Part shown: positions 24,780 to 33,493 of the stretch, piece after piece
How positions within the stretch are numbered: the stretch's first letter is position 1
Layout: every line of letters begins with the position of its first letter
DNA from: CAIWXH01 sp964555675
GTDB lineage: Bacteria; Chloroflexota; Chloroflexia; Chloroflexales; Chloroflexaceae
Assembly (NCBI GenBank): GCA_964555675.1
Contig: CAZKTU010000017.1
Coordinates: forward strand, 1 to 50,978
Direction of reading: 5' to 3'
DNA length: 50,978 nt
Program-made: the position numbers and the translations under genes
Notes under the pieces: model-generated
The model's database searches: none
Told to the model about the DNA's origin: nothing
The model's input: only the letters and a program-made list of their open reading frames with translations

Positions 24780-25772
24780 ATGTCTAAAAATGTATTAATT
24801 ACAGGAGGTTGTGGTTTTATAGGTCATCATACTGTAGAACATTTTTATAAGAATACAGATTATAATATAATAATTATTGATAAATTATCTTACGCAAGTA
24901 ATGGTTATGAAAAAATAAGATCAGCAAATCTTATTGATAATCCTAGAGTAAAAATATTTTCATGGGATTTATCATCTCCGTTATCTACTGGACTTATATT
25001 TGAATTAGGAGATGTAAATTATATTTTACATTTAGCAGCAGAAACACACGTTGATAATTCTATATCAGATCCTGTAATGGTTATCAATAATAATATTTCA
25101 AGCACTGTAAATATTTTAGAATATGCTAGAAAATTAAAAAATTTAGAGAAATTCTTCTATTTTAGTACTGATGAAGTATATGGCGTTGCACCAGTTGGTG
25201 TTTCATATAAAGAAGATGATGTTCATAAACCATCTAATCCGTATTCTGCATCAAAAAGCGGTAGCGAAATGATAGCTCTTGCGTATGCAAATACATACAA
25301 AATTCCTGTAATTATTACAAATACAGTAAATGTTATAGGTGAAAGACAACATGTAGAAAAATACGTTCCTAAAGTTATTAAAACTATACTAGATGGAAAT
25401 TTATTAGAGATTCATGCAAATAAAGATTGTAGTAGTGCAGGTAGTAGATTTTATATTCATGCAAGAAATGTTGCTGATGCAATTCTTTTTTTAATTAAAC
25501 ATGGAACTATAGGAGAGAAATATAATATTACGGATTATAGAGAATTTGATAACTTGCAGATTGCATTGATGATTTCTAAAATTATGGGTAAACAACTAAA
25601 TTATAAATTAGTAAATTTTCATGAATCTAGACCTGGTCATGATCTAAGATATGATCTTTGCGGTGATAAGATGAAAAATATGGGATGGAAACCAAAGATT
25701 TCATTTGAAGAATCTTTAAATAGAACAGTAGAATGGACTCTTAGAAAAGAAAATATGAAATGGTTACTTTAA
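24780..25772 (+). CDS. NDP-glucose 4,6-dehydratase (RmlB-like SDR)
   Basis: 330 residues, an extended short-chain dehydrogenase. The start NVLITGGCGFIGHHTVEHF is the NAD-binding GxxGxxG. Next are LHLAAETHVDNS, the catalytic FYFSTDEVYG (T/D/E, with a downstream Y-x-x-x-K in NPYSASKSGSEM), and NTVNVIGERQHVEKYVPKVI. It converts dTDP- or UDP-glucose to the 4-keto-6-deoxy sugar, the substrate of the aminotransferase fusion. The same cluster role is played by R141 in mimivirus. A TTTAAATATT box lies 18 bases upstream of the ATG. Confidence 0.92.
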   Translation: MSKNVLITGGCGFIGHHTVEHFYKNTDYNIIIIDKLSYASNGYEKIRSANLIDNPRVKIFSWDLSSPLSTGLIFELGDVNYILHLAAETHVDNSISDPVMVINNNISSTVNILEYARKLKNLEKFFYFSTDEVYGVAPVGVSYKEDDVHKPSNPYSASKSGSEMIALAYANTYKIPVIITNTVNVIGERQHVEKYVPKVIKTILDGNLLEIHANKDCSSAGSRFYIHARNVADAILFLIKHGTIGEKYNITDYREFDNLQIALMISKIMGKQLNYKLVNFHESRPGHDLRYDLCGDKMKNMGWKPKISFEESLNRTVEWTLRKENMKWLL

Positions 25773-25777
25773 ATATT
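25768..25777 (+). promoter_or_regulatory. TTTAAATATT box (25795 gene)
   Basis: 17 bases before the ATG; overlaps the preceding stop codon. Confidence 0.35.
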
Positions 25778-25791
25778 TACTCGTCGAGTAA
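25777..25791 (+). terminator. TTACTC hairpin (dehydratase)
   Basis: TTACTC-GTC-GAGTAA, 4 bases after the stop and 3 before the next ATG. Confidence 0.6.
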
Positions 25792-25794
25792 TAA

Positions 25795-26484
25795 ATGAAA
25801 ATTGCATTATGTTTATATGGTCAACCGAGAAATTTATATCAAGGTTATGAAAATATTAAAAGAGAAATTTTAGATAAATATGATACTGATGTTTTTTTAC
25901 ATGCATGGTCAACTGATAAAAATTATATTACATCACAATGGAGGCCTATAGATACTGAACCTTCAAATATAAATGATATTATTAAATTGTATAATCCTGT
26001 CAAGTATATTTTCAATTCACCAATGATTTTTGACTGTGATACTTCATTACCAGGATATCAAAATACACCTCATAAATCTAATATTAATAATATTTTATCT
26101 CAATTTTATTCTCGTAAAAGTGTCAGAGATTTATTATGTTTAAATAATAAATATGATTTTGTTATTATGATAAGATATGATATAATAATTAAAAAACTAC
26201 CAAACTTATTTGAAATAGATAAGAATAAATTATACTTTGCACCAGATCACCCTGAAAGACCATATGTATTTAATGACAATATTATTATTCTTTCATTAAA
26301 TAATTTTATAAATTTAATGAATATAGATATTCATGATTGTAATAAAAATGGTGTAATTTTAAATGCAGAAGATATATTATCATACAATCTATATAAAAAT
26401 AATCTATTGATTAACTGTATTAAAACTAATGATATTTTAATATCATTAATTAACAAAGGAGGGATACCTCAAAATAACATTTAA
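25795..26484 (+). CDS. Glycosyltransferase-like capsule protein
   Basis: 229 residues. IALCLYGQPRNLYQGYENI carries the G-Q-P-R start found in a group of capsule and viral glycan proteins, followed by DVFLHAWSTDKNY. YDFVIMIRYDIIIKKL is a likely D-x-D-like strand of a GT-A fold. Its ATG lies 3 bases after a TTACTC hairpin and 17 bases after a TTTAAATATT box. It sits between the dehydratase and the three-domain gene, supporting a surface-glycan role. Specific activity unknown. Confidence 0.6.
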   Translation: MKIALCLYGQPRNLYQGYENIKREILDKYDTDVFLHAWSTDKNYITSQWRPIDTEPSNINDIIKLYNPVKYIFNSPMIFDCDTSLPGYQNTPHKSNINNILSQFYSRKSVRDLLCLNNKYDFVIMIRYDIIIKKLPNLFEIDKNKLYFAPDHPERPYVFNDNIIILSLNNFINLMNIDIHDCNKNGVILNAEDILSYNLYKNNLLINCIKTNDILISLINKGGIPQNNI

Positions 26485-26485
26485 A

Positions 26486-26500
26486 TTACTCATCGAGTAA
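26486..26500 (+). terminator. TTACTC hairpin (25795 gene)
   Basis: TTACTC-ATC-GAGTAA, 1 base after the stop. Confidence 0.6.
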
Positions 26501-26534
26501 TATTATATTTAAAACTTCAGATTAATTAGATTAA

Positions 26535-28523
26535 ATGTTTACTATATATTTTTCTTGTGGCGGTTTAGGTATGAGATTTCAGGATACATGTGCTGAAAGA
26601 AAACCATGTCAGTTAATTTTTAGTAGACCTATGTATAAATGGGTGATAGATACATTAATAGATAACCCAACTATTAATAATTCTAAAAATGACCTAAAAG
26701 TTGTAGTTCAAGAAGAAGATTTTGGTTTTAATCTAATATATGAAATTCAAAAAGAATATTTTAATAATTTTAATATAGAACCTTTATATTTACCTTATAT
26801 TACAAGAGGTCCTATAGAATCATTTAATATAGCATTTAATCAAACTAAGAATGATAATATGTTTTGGATATTAGATAATGATATATTATATGATAAAAAT
26901 ATTAATTGGGATGTACACAATAATGAAAATGATGATAGGAATAAGTGTTACGTTCTTGTACAAAAAATAAATGATAAAGAAAAGATATTATATAATAATC
27001 AATCACCATATAGTCATGTAAAAATTGAAGATAATCATATTGTCGATATTGTTGAAAAAGTGAATATAGGTGAATATATTGTTATAGGTGCATACGGATT
27101 TAGCTCTAGAAAAACATTTGAAATTATTTTTGAAAAATTTAATCATACTAAAGAATATATAACTCAAGAATGGTATATGTCATTGTTGATTAAAACTGCA
27201 TTAGATATGAATATAAAAGTAATACCTATATATAGTAATAATAGCATATCAATTGGTATTCCATCTCAAGTTGAAGATGCAATAGTCAATCATCATATTA
27301 TACCTAAAAAAATGAGATGGGTATTCGATTTAGATCAAACATTAGTAACCTTACCAAAGATAGTTAACGATTATAAATCTTCAGAGCCTATAATGAAAAC
27401 TATTAATTTTTTAAGATTTTTATACAATAATGATCATTATATTATTATACATACTGCAAGGCATATGTTGTCATGTAAAGGAGATGTTAAAATGATTGAA
27501 GATAAAATAGGAGATATTACAAGAATTCGTTTAAAAGAATTAGATATTCCATATCATGAACTTATATTTGGTAAACCATATGGTGATATTTATATCGATG
27601 ATAAAAGTACGAATCCAAATCATTGGACAGATAAATGGATAACATCATCGATAGGGTTCGGTTGGAAACCTATAATTAATAAAACAAGAGTAACTCATAA
27701 AATAATTAAGATTAATGATGAATTATGTTATAAATATTGTACAGAAAAGGAATTTTATAGTTTAAAAAATTATATGGAAACTATACCTATTGAATTAAAA
27801 AATCATATGCCAAAAATATATGATTTTAATAAAGATGAATACAAGATATTAATGGAATGGAAAAATGACTGTATATGTCTAAATAAATTAAAAAACAATT
27901 CAATGTTAAATGATGAAATATTTAATGAAGCATGTAATATGTTAAATTATATTCATTCTTTTAATAATAAAAATAATATAAATAGTAATAATATTATATC
28001 GAACTATAATAATAAATTAAAAAATAGAATATTACAGTTCGATATTTTTAATAAATTAATTATTAATACGGATAAGATAGATAATTTTTTTAATTCGTAT
28101 GTACCAAATATAGTTAGCATTATTCACGGAGATTATTGGTTTAGTAATATTTTATGGAATCATAAACTTCAAAAAATATTTTTTATCGATATAAGAGGAT
28201 ATTATGAAGTTAATAATAAAATAATATATGAAACATATGGTGATATATATTATGATTATGCTAAATTTTATCAATCTATATGTGGATATGATTATCTAAT
28301 TGAAAAAAGAAAGAATATTAATGAAAAAGATATATTATATTACGAAAAGTTATTTATGAAAAATTTTAATTTAGATGAAAATTCTATGAATAAGATAAGA
28401 AAAATATCAGCATATTTAATGTTAGGATCTATACCATTTCATACAGAACTTCATGATATTATAAATGACGTTAAAATATTGATTAATAAAACATTTGGAG
28501 AAGAATTAGTAAAATTATTTTAA
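26535..28523 (+). CDS. Three-domain protein: sugar nucleotidyltransferase + HAD phosphatase + APH/choline-kinase-like kinase
   Basis: 662 residues. Residues 1-250 are a sugar-nucleotidyltransferase fold: YFSCGGLGMRF at the start and D-x-D in WILDNDILYD (D114, D116). Residues 258-365 are HAD-like: RWVFDLDQTLVTL (D265, D267), IIHTARHM and GDIYIDDKSTN. Residues about 375-650 resemble aminoglycoside or choline kinases: IIHGDYWFSNIL (H531, D533, N538), then FFIDIRGYYE (D552) and YETYGDIYYDYAKFY. All three catalytic signatures are intact. Together they could phosphorylate, dephosphorylate and activate one small molecule for a surface glycan, like the kinase-phosphatase-nucleotidyltransferase steps of heptose activation, or attach a choline-like group. 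The substrate is unknown. Confidence 0.85.
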   Translation: MFTIYFSCGGLGMRFQDTCAERKPCQLIFSRPMYKWVIDTLIDNPTINNSKNDLKVVVQEEDFGFNLIYEIQKEYFNNFNIEPLYLPYITRGPIESFNIAFNQTKNDNMFWILDNDILYDKNINWDVHNNENDDRNKCYVLVQKINDKEKILYNNQSPYSHVKIEDNHIVDIVEKVNIGEYIVIGAYGFSSRKTFEIIFEKFNHTKEYITQEWYMSLLIKTALDMNIKVIPIYSNNSISIGIPSQVEDAIVNHHIIPKKMRWVFDLDQTLVTLPKIVNDYKSSEPIMKTINFLRFLYNNDHYIIIHTARHMLSCKGDVKMIEDKIGDITRIRLKELDIPYHELIFGKPYGDIYIDDKSTNPNHWTDKWITSSIGFGWKPIINKTRVTHKIIKINDELCYKYCTEKEFYSLKNYMETIPIELKNHMPKIYDFNKDEYKILMEWKNDCICLNKLKNNSMLNDEIFNEACNMLNYIHSFNNKNNINSNNIISNYNNKLKNRILQFDIFNKLIINTDKIDNFFNSYVPNIVSIIHGDYWFSNILWNHKLQKIFFIDIRGYYEVNNKIIYETYGDIYYDYAKFYQSICGYDYLIEKRKNINEKDILYYEKLFMKNFNLDENSMNKIRKISAYLMLGSIPFHTELHDIINDVKILINKTFGEELVKLF

Positions 28524-28524
28524 T

Positions 28525-28539
28525 TACTCAATGAGTAAT
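28525..28539. terminator. TTACTC hairpin (three-domain gene, convergent)
   Basis: TTACTC-AAT-GAGTAA, 1 base after the stop. Confidence 0.6.
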
Positions 28540-28547
28540 ATAAACAT

Positions 28548-28886
28548 CTAATTAAAATAAAACTCGTATAAGTATTTACCTCCAGAAGGAGTTTTTCTGC
28601 AAACCGTTGAAAAATTTTTAACATCTAACGAATTAAGTAAATTTTCAACTTGTTTATCAGAGTATAGGCAATCTGAATAAAAATAGAAAGATTTTCTCCC
28701 ATTTGAATATGCATCAACTGCAGAATTTATTCCTTGAATAAAAGTGTTATAATTATTATATGTTTCTTTTAATAAAATATTATTACGTTTAGTATTATCA
28801 GCTTTTTGTAATTTTAAAACTTTGAAATTATCTTGATCAATTACAATATCAGGTAATTCTTTAAATTCATTATCTGTTGACTCCAT
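28548..28886 (-). CDS. Small unknown soluble protein
   Basis: 112 residues, acidic N-terminus (MESTDNEFKELPDIVIDQDN), then helix-rich DAYSNGRKSFYFYSDCLYSD and VCRKTPSGGKYLYEFYFN. The overall look is of a small compact alpha/beta domain. AAAAATGA lies 45 bases upstream, suggesting early expression. No family recognised. Confidence 0.65.
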   Translation of the reverse strand: MESTDNEFKELPDIVIDQDNFKVLKLQKADNTKRNNILLKETYNNYNTFIQGINSAVDAYSNGRKSFYFYSDCLYSDKQVENLLNSLDVKNFSTVCRKTPSGGKYLYEFYFN

Positions 28887-28931
28887 ATCAAATATATTCG
28901 AATTTTTTTAAATAAATTATATTAAAAAAAT

Positions 28932-28939
28932 TCATTTTT
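28932..28939 (-). promoter_or_regulatory. AAAAATGA motif (28548-28886 gene)
   Basis: 45 bases upstream of the start codon, in gene orientation. Confidence 0.45.
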
Positions 28940-28943
28940 TTAA

Positions 28944-29636
28944 TTATTCAAAAATAATTTCAACATTTTCATCATAAGAAGGTTCAGGTGTAAGTTCTAA
29001 ATTTAATTTTATATCATTTAATAATTTAAGTTTATCAACTACAATAATAGGACATTGATTATATCCTAATCTTGCATTTTTATTAAATTGTTTAATATGA
29101 TGATATTGGAACCATATATCATCACATTTTTCAATAGAAAGATTAAGAGTAATTTCTTTATTTGTATATGAATTTATAAAGCTACCAGAAAACAATGAAT
29201 CATATACAAAGGTTCCTATATTTTTAGACGTGAGAAACTTAAATAAAGATATATTTTTGACATCTTTATTTTCTTGAATATATGATTTTATATTTCTTGA
29301 ATATAAAATCTGTTCAAACCAATCACCTGTTAATAACACAATTTGAATAGTATCACCTTTTTTCATATTAATAAGATCGTCAATATATAAATGTGATGAT
29401 TTGGTATAATTAAGAACATCTTGATATGATATAGTATCAGATATAGCATCTAAATGAGGTATTTCTATATGACTAAATATAGAATGTTCACTTTTAGTCT
29501 CGCAAAATTCTAATTCACCATCGCAAAATGAATTTTTACATTCAGAATGTTCTTCTTCGCTTTCATAAAAATTATCGTCATTGCTTTCACATTGTGAAAT
29601 ATTATAATCTTCTTCAATAGAGTTATTCAAATTCAT
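28944..29636 (-). CDS. Unknown protein with acidic Cys-containing N-terminus
   Basis: 230 residues. The first 60 are strongly acidic with several Cys (ECKNSFCDGELEFCETKSEH). The rest looks globular (IQIVLLTGDWFEQILYSR, NQCPIIVVDKLKLLNDIK). No catalytic motif recognised. AAAAATGA lies 31 bases upstream. It is head-to-head with a small membrane protein, and the region between holds a 16-bp inverted repeat. Confidence 0.65.
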   Translation of the reverse strand: MNLNNSIEEDYNISQCESNDDNFYESEEEHSECKNSFCDGELEFCETKSEHSIFSHIEIPHLDAISDTISYQDVLNYTKSSHLYIDDLINMKKGDTIQIVLLTGDWFEQILYSRNIKSYIQENKDVKNISLFKFLTSKNIGTFVYDSLFSGSFINSYTNKEITLNLSIEKCDDIWFQYHHIKQFNKNARLGYNQCPIIVVDKLKLLNDIKLNLELTPEPSYDENVEIIFE

Positions 29637-29667
29637 TTTATTTTTAATTATTTTTAAAAAATTTTAT

Positions 29668-29675
29668 TCATTTTT
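29668..29675 (-). promoter_or_regulatory. AAAAATGA motif (28944-29636 gene)
   Basis: 31 bases upstream, in a head-to-head region; it faces only the minus-strand gene. Confidence 0.45.
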
Positions 29676-29677
29676 TT

Positions 29678-29719
29678 AAAAACAAAAATAATTTAAGCTT
29701 TTTAATTATTTTTGTTTTT
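29678..29719. repeat. 16-bp inverted repeat between divergent genes
   Basis: AAAAACAAAAATAATT at 29678-29693 is complementary to 29704-29719, with a 10-base spacer. It lies between the genes starting at 29636 (minus) and 29733 (plus). Confidence 0.6.
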
Positions 29720-29732
29720 AATAAAGAATAAA

Positions 29733-30176
29733 ATGAATATTGAATATATTATAATAATACTATTAGTAATTATAATTATGATACTTCTTATGAAAAATTA
29801 TGATACTAATAATCAAAAAAATGATATGATTCTTATTAAGCATAATAAGAATTTAATTTCAAAAATCGAAACTGAAGTGAAAGATCATGATTCATTACTA
29901 AGTGATAAAACTAATCAGCCATCATATGATACAGAATCTTCATTTCCTATATGTCATGCAAATGGAAGTTGTATATATCATCCAACATATGATGACGAAG
30001 ATCCTGCTTATAATAAATCATTAAATAATAGTCCTAAACATCCACAACTTGTTTTATCTAAAAATAAATTTAAACAATATGAAAAATTAAATTTAGATAA
30101 TTCAAAAATATGCGGACCTCAACCAAATCCTGGTTATCCATATAGTTTAAATGTAGACTGGCCAAAGGTATATTAA
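29733..30176 (+). CDS. Small membrane-anchored protein, unknown
   Basis: 147 residues from the ATG at 29733; an upstream TTG at 29712 lies in an inverted repeat and is not preferred. Residues 2-24 are a hydrophobic helix (IEYIIIILLVIIIMILLM). The rest is polar, with two Cys (PICHANGSCIYHP) and a Pro-rich end (CGPQPNPGYPYSLNVDWPKV). Looks like a type I/III-style anchored small virion protein. Convergent with GT25 across a hairpin. Function unknown. Confidence 0.7.
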   Translation: MNIEYIIIILLVIIIMILLMKNYDTNNQKNDMILIKHNKNLISKIETEVKDHDSLLSDKTNQPSYDTESSFPICHANGSCIYHPTYDDEDPAYNKSLNNSPKHPQLVLSKNKFKQYEKLNLDNSKICGPQPNPGYPYSLNVDWPKVY

Positions 30177-30177
30177 T

Positions 30178-30192
30178 TTACTCATTGAGTAG
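30178..30192. terminator. TTACTC hairpin with outer wobble (29733 gene and GT25)
   Basis: TTACTC-ATT-GAGTAG; the outermost pair would be U-G in plus-strand RNA. Confidence 0.55.
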
Positions 30193-30195
30193 ATA

Positions 30196-31428
30196 TTATT
30201 TCTGAAAACATTCAATTTTTTTATCATATAATGTACACAAATCATTAATTAAAATTCTGATAAATCCATAATCATGTGTGAAATTATTAAATATTACTGT
30301 AGCTAATTCATTATTTTTATATTGATCAATACTACTTTGATCAATATATTTTTCTATTAAAAGATTATATTGTTCTGAATCTTTAAAAAAAGCTTTAATA
30401 TCATTTAAAGTTGTATCATCACATTCAATTAATACTACTAATTTATTATCAGGTTTGTTATAATTATATTGAATATCACTATCTACTATTATCATTTGAG
30501 GATGTTGAACTTTACATAAGAATGGAACAGACATATATACCTGAATTTCTGGTATCATTTCAAACGTATATTGCATAAATCTATCAATGCCATTTTTAAT
30601 TCCGTTATTATAAGCGTGTTCTCTTAAAAAATATGCTGCTTTTTTATTTAAAATATACATATGAGTTCCACCTAAATAAAATTTACTTTCAAATTTTATC
30701 ATTTCTTGTTCTGTAAATTTACAATCATGTTCAAACAAATCAGTAATATATTCCTTCCATTGAATAATAGATAAGAATACTAAATAAGGCTTTGTAGTAT
30801 CTAATCTTTCATTGATAAGTTTAATAGATTTTTTTAATTTATATTTAAAATCTGATTGTAATGTTATATCGTCTTCAGCGATAATAATATTTTCTAAATT
30901 ATTGTCATCACATAACATATTCCATAATTTTAAATGTGATAATGCACAACCTAAAAATGTAGACCGAGTCCCAAAATCATTTCCTTCAAATAAACTCATT
31001 AAAGAAGCAGTGGGAACTAATTTTCTACCATCTACTGCTTCAAATTTATTAATATGAAGACCTTCTTTATCAAAAATATTTCTCATTTTTTCTAACCTAT
31101 CAGGTCTTTGTTTTAAATTAACCATATAAATAGGTGGAATAACTATATCATTCATATAATAATCATCTAATATTATTTTAAGTAATTCAGGATCACAATT
31201 ACTCTCATTTACTCTATCTTTTCTAATATATAATTTATGTTCATTTTTAAAATATACACTTTTTTCTAGTTTAATCAATCTATTTTTCATAAATCCTAAA
31301 GTATTAAATGCAATAATATTTATATCATTATTACAAATATCCATTAATTCTAACAAATTTAATTGTGGTTTATAACAATAATCGTATCCAAAACTATCAT
31401 TTTCTGATACAAAATAATCGTCTTGCAT
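30196..31428 (-). CDS. GT25-family glycosyltransferase
   Basis: 410 residues. The middle matches glycosyltransferase family 25 (LPS and procollagen galactosyltransferases): IYMVNLKQRPDRLEKM, NKFEAVDGRKLV, GCALSHLKLW and the metal-binding IIAEDDITLQSDF. N- and C-terminal extensions are not recognised. In mimivirus a related domain glycosylates hydroxylysine in viral collagen. The collagen-like protein here has almost no Lys in its triplets, so this enzyme probably has another acceptor, or another collagen elsewhere. Confidence 0.88.
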   Translation of the reverse strand: MQDDYFVSENDSFGYDYCYKPQLNLLELMDICNNDINIIAFNTLGFMKNRLIKLEKSVYFKNEHKLYIRKDRVNESNCDPELLKIILDDYYMNDIVIPPIYMVNLKQRPDRLEKMRNIFDKEGLHINKFEAVDGRKLVPTASLMSLFEGNDFGTRSTFLGCALSHLKLWNMLCDDNNLENIIIAEDDITLQSDFKYKLKKSIKLINERLDTTKPYLVFLSIIQWKEYITDLFEHDCKFTEQEMIKFESKFYLGGTHMYILNKKAAYFLREHAYNNGIKNGIDRFMQYTFEMIPEIQVYMSVPFLCKVQHPQMIIVDSDIQYNYNKPDNKLVVLIECDDTTLNDIKAFFKDSEQYNLLIEKYIDQSSIDQYKNNELATVIFNNFTHDYGFIRILINDLCTLYDKKIECFQK

Positions 31429-31466
31429 TTTTAAAATTATGGTAAATTATTTTTAAGTAAATTATT

Positions 31467-31481
31467 TTACTCGCTGAGTAA
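31467..31481 (-). terminator. TTACTC hairpin (RNase III)
   Basis: TTACTC-GCT-GAGTAA, 11 bases after the RNase III stop. Confidence 0.6.
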
Positions 31482-31492
31482 CAATTAGTCTT

Positions 31493-32722
31493 TTAATTAA
31501 ATTTAGTTCTAATATATGTATAATTTTGAGTTCTATCTTTAATAGTAACATTATACCCGCTATTATTTAGTTTATTAATAGCTTCATTTGCAGAAACGAT
31601 TTTAAGAGAATTGACTTGGGTTTTTTCTGATATGTTAATATTTCTGGTTTGTGATGAAATTTTTATTCCTTCACCAAAATATGTTGTAAATTCATCAACT
31701 GGGTTAACTTTTTTACTATCTTTAGTAAATTTAAATTTTTTCCCTTTTCCAACAATGATACTATTAACTAAAAAGACTATTGCTTTAGATTGAGTAACTT
31801 TCTCGGACTCAGATCCTTCTACAAAAGTAGGATAATACTTAATGATATTTCCTTCTTTCCTATAATATATAGTTTTTAAGTCTTCAGACAACTTAAATAC
31901 GTTTCCATTGTCATCTGTTGATTCAATATTTAGCTTAGAAAAAGCATCTAATAAACTATTAATTCTTTTTTCATCAATTTTAATAGATATTTCATTAATA
32001 TTAAATACGGGCCAATAATAATATTCTATTGTTGTACCTGATTGATTAGTAGTGGTAATACTTCCATCAGGCCATGCTAAAGTATCATAGAATTCTCTTA
32101 ATGTTTCAACAGGAGTCCATAAAACATTTTGATTTTCTAATCTAAATTCGTCGTAAATTAAATCTAAATAATGAGAAAGTATATTATAACAAATTTCAAC
32201 TGATAATCCAAATCCAAATTCATAATGATCAGATAATTCAACGATAGCTCCCATAATTGCTTCAACACAATCATCTTTAATATTATTTGTAACAAATTCG
32301 TTATTACTTTTAATAATAAATTTTTCGAAACCCATTTTATCTGCAACAACTGATAATCCTGTAGAAGATTTAAGATAATTACTTAACTGATTTAACCAAC
32401 CAAGATTTGTAATATGAGATTTTGTTTTTCTTATCCATTGACTTATAACTAAATTAATCACTCTATCACCATTAAATTCGAGAAGTTCGTAATTTTTTGG
32501 TATAAATGTATATGCCTGTCCTTTATGATTTACTTCAAAATCATATCGTGCAGTTGTTAATGCTTGCTTGAATTTATTTAAAGAAACTTCTGATGAAAAT
32601 AATTTTTGATATTTTTCTGTTATATTAGATTTATTAATAATAGTTTCAATCATATTTTTAAATTCTTCATTATCAAAAGGTTTAGAAATTGAAGTTTTGG
32701 CAAATCTAGATGTAGAAGCCAT
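31493..32722 (-). CDS. RNase III-like endoribonuclease
   Basis: 409 residues. Residues 80-160 carry an RNase III core: the ELLEFNGDRVINLVIS signature (E82, D86) and KDDCVEAIMGAIVEL (D150/D151, E154), which supply the four metal ligands in the family. The C-terminal 200 residues do not show a clear dsRNA-binding domain, though a diverged one could be present. It would cut double-stranded RNA; in viruses it may process viral transcripts or counter RNA interference. AAAAATGA lies 29 bases upstream and overlaps a hairpin. Confidence 0.82.
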   Translation of the reverse strand: MASTSRFAKTSISKPFDNEEFKNMIETIINKSNITEKYQKLFSSEVSLNKFKQALTTARYDFEVNHKGQAYTFIPKNYELLEFNGDRVINLVISQWIRKTKSHITNLGWLNQLSNYLKSSTGLSVVADKMGFEKFIIKSNNEFVTNNIKDDCVEAIMGAIVELSDHYEFGFGLSVEICYNILSHYLDLIYDEFRLENQNVLWTPVETLREFYDTLAWPDGSITTTNQSGTTIEYYYWPVFNINEISIKIDEKRINSLLDAFSKLNIESTDDNGNVFKLSEDLKTIYYRKEGNIIKYYPTFVEGSESEKVTQSKAIVFLVNSIIVGKGKKFKFTKDSKKVNPVDEFTTYFGEGIKISSQTRNINISEKTQVNSLKIVSANEAINKLNNSGYNVTIKDRTQNYTYIRTKFN

Positions 32723-32751
32723 TCTTTATATATTTTGAAATAAAATTAAAT

Positions 32752-32759
32752 TTTCATTT
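32752..32759 (-). promoter_or_regulatory. AAAAATGA motif (RNase III)
   Basis: 29 bases upstream of the RNase III start; overlaps a TTACTC-type hairpin arm. Confidence 0.5.
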
Positions 32760-32771
32760 TTACTCATTGAG
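32759..32771 (-). terminator. TACTC hairpin (32785 gene)
   Basis: TACTC-ATT-GAGTA, one outer pair lost; 13 bases after the stop and overlapping the next gene's promoter motif region. Confidence 0.5.
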
Positions 32772-32784
32772 TATTTTTAAAAAA

Positions 32785-33480
32785 CTAAGGTCTGTAAATA
32801 TGATGAAGATCGATATATAAATCGGTAGGGATTTCACTATCCCGATCATATCCTATAAAATCTTCAGGAACGACATTAGATGTATTTGTTTTATTTGATA
32901 AAATATTACAATATTTTAAAATTATTGCAACCAATTCAGAACAAAATATTAGGTTCTCTGTGTGAGTAAGTTCTTGAGTAATATCCCTTGCTTCTCTTAA
33001 ACAAGGAAATAATGCACCGCATAATGAACAAGGATTTGGATCATATATCCTATCTAATACTCTATAATATATTTCCGTAAATGTTTTTTTAAATCCTTCG
33101 TCCATTTTTACTCTCATATTTAAATAAGCATATGCTGCAGATGTATTAGGATATGAAAGATATTCATTTAATACATCTATTAAAGGGCGAACTTGGACTC
33201 CAAATACTTTTTTCTTAGGATGATGGATTGAATTAACTTTTGATTTATCAGTTCCAGAAAGAGTACTCTCAAGAATATATAATACTCCTGGTTCTAACTT
33301 TGGATCGTCTACTATTTCTCTTGTAATTACGATTCCAATATGAGAAAATGTATCATTTGGTGGTGAATCTAACATTTTTCTGGAACAATATGCTATTATC
33401 TGAGAAAAATATGAACTTCCTCTAAATAATATAATATCCAACGGTCGTACATGTTTAATAACGTAATTAATCGTGGACAT
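32785..33480 (-). CDS. NlpC/P60-superfamily cysteine hydrolase (poxvirus G6-like)
   Basis: 231 residues. Motifs follow the permuted NlpC/P60 class found in poxvirus G6 and bacterial YiiX-type proteins: DIILFRGSSYFSQIIAYCS, FSHIGIVITREI (H47), YILESTLSGT (E71) and LIFCSELVAIIL (C180). The His comes before the Cys, as expected for this permuted branch. Such proteins act as proteases, amidases or acyl hydrolases. It is 13 bases downstream of the 1471-residue gene in the same orientation, so the two are probably linked. Substrate unknown. Confidence 0.82.
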   Translation of the reverse strand: MSTINYVIKHVRPLDIILFRGSSYFSQIIAYCSRKMLDSPPNDTFSHIGIVITREIVDDPKLEPGVLYILESTLSGTDKSKVNSIHHPKKKVFGVQVRPLIDVLNEYLSYPNTSAAYAYLNMRVKMDEGFKKTFTEIYYRVLDRIYDPNPCSLCGALFPCLREARDITQELTHTENLIFCSELVAIILKYCNILSNKTNTSNVVPEDFIGYDRDSEIPTDLYIDLHHIYRP

Positions 33481-33493
33481 TTATTAATATAAA

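Noticed and set aside
29712..29732. TTG start for the small membrane protein
   Set aside because: Lies inside an inverted repeat; the ATG at 29733 gives a standard N-terminal anchor.
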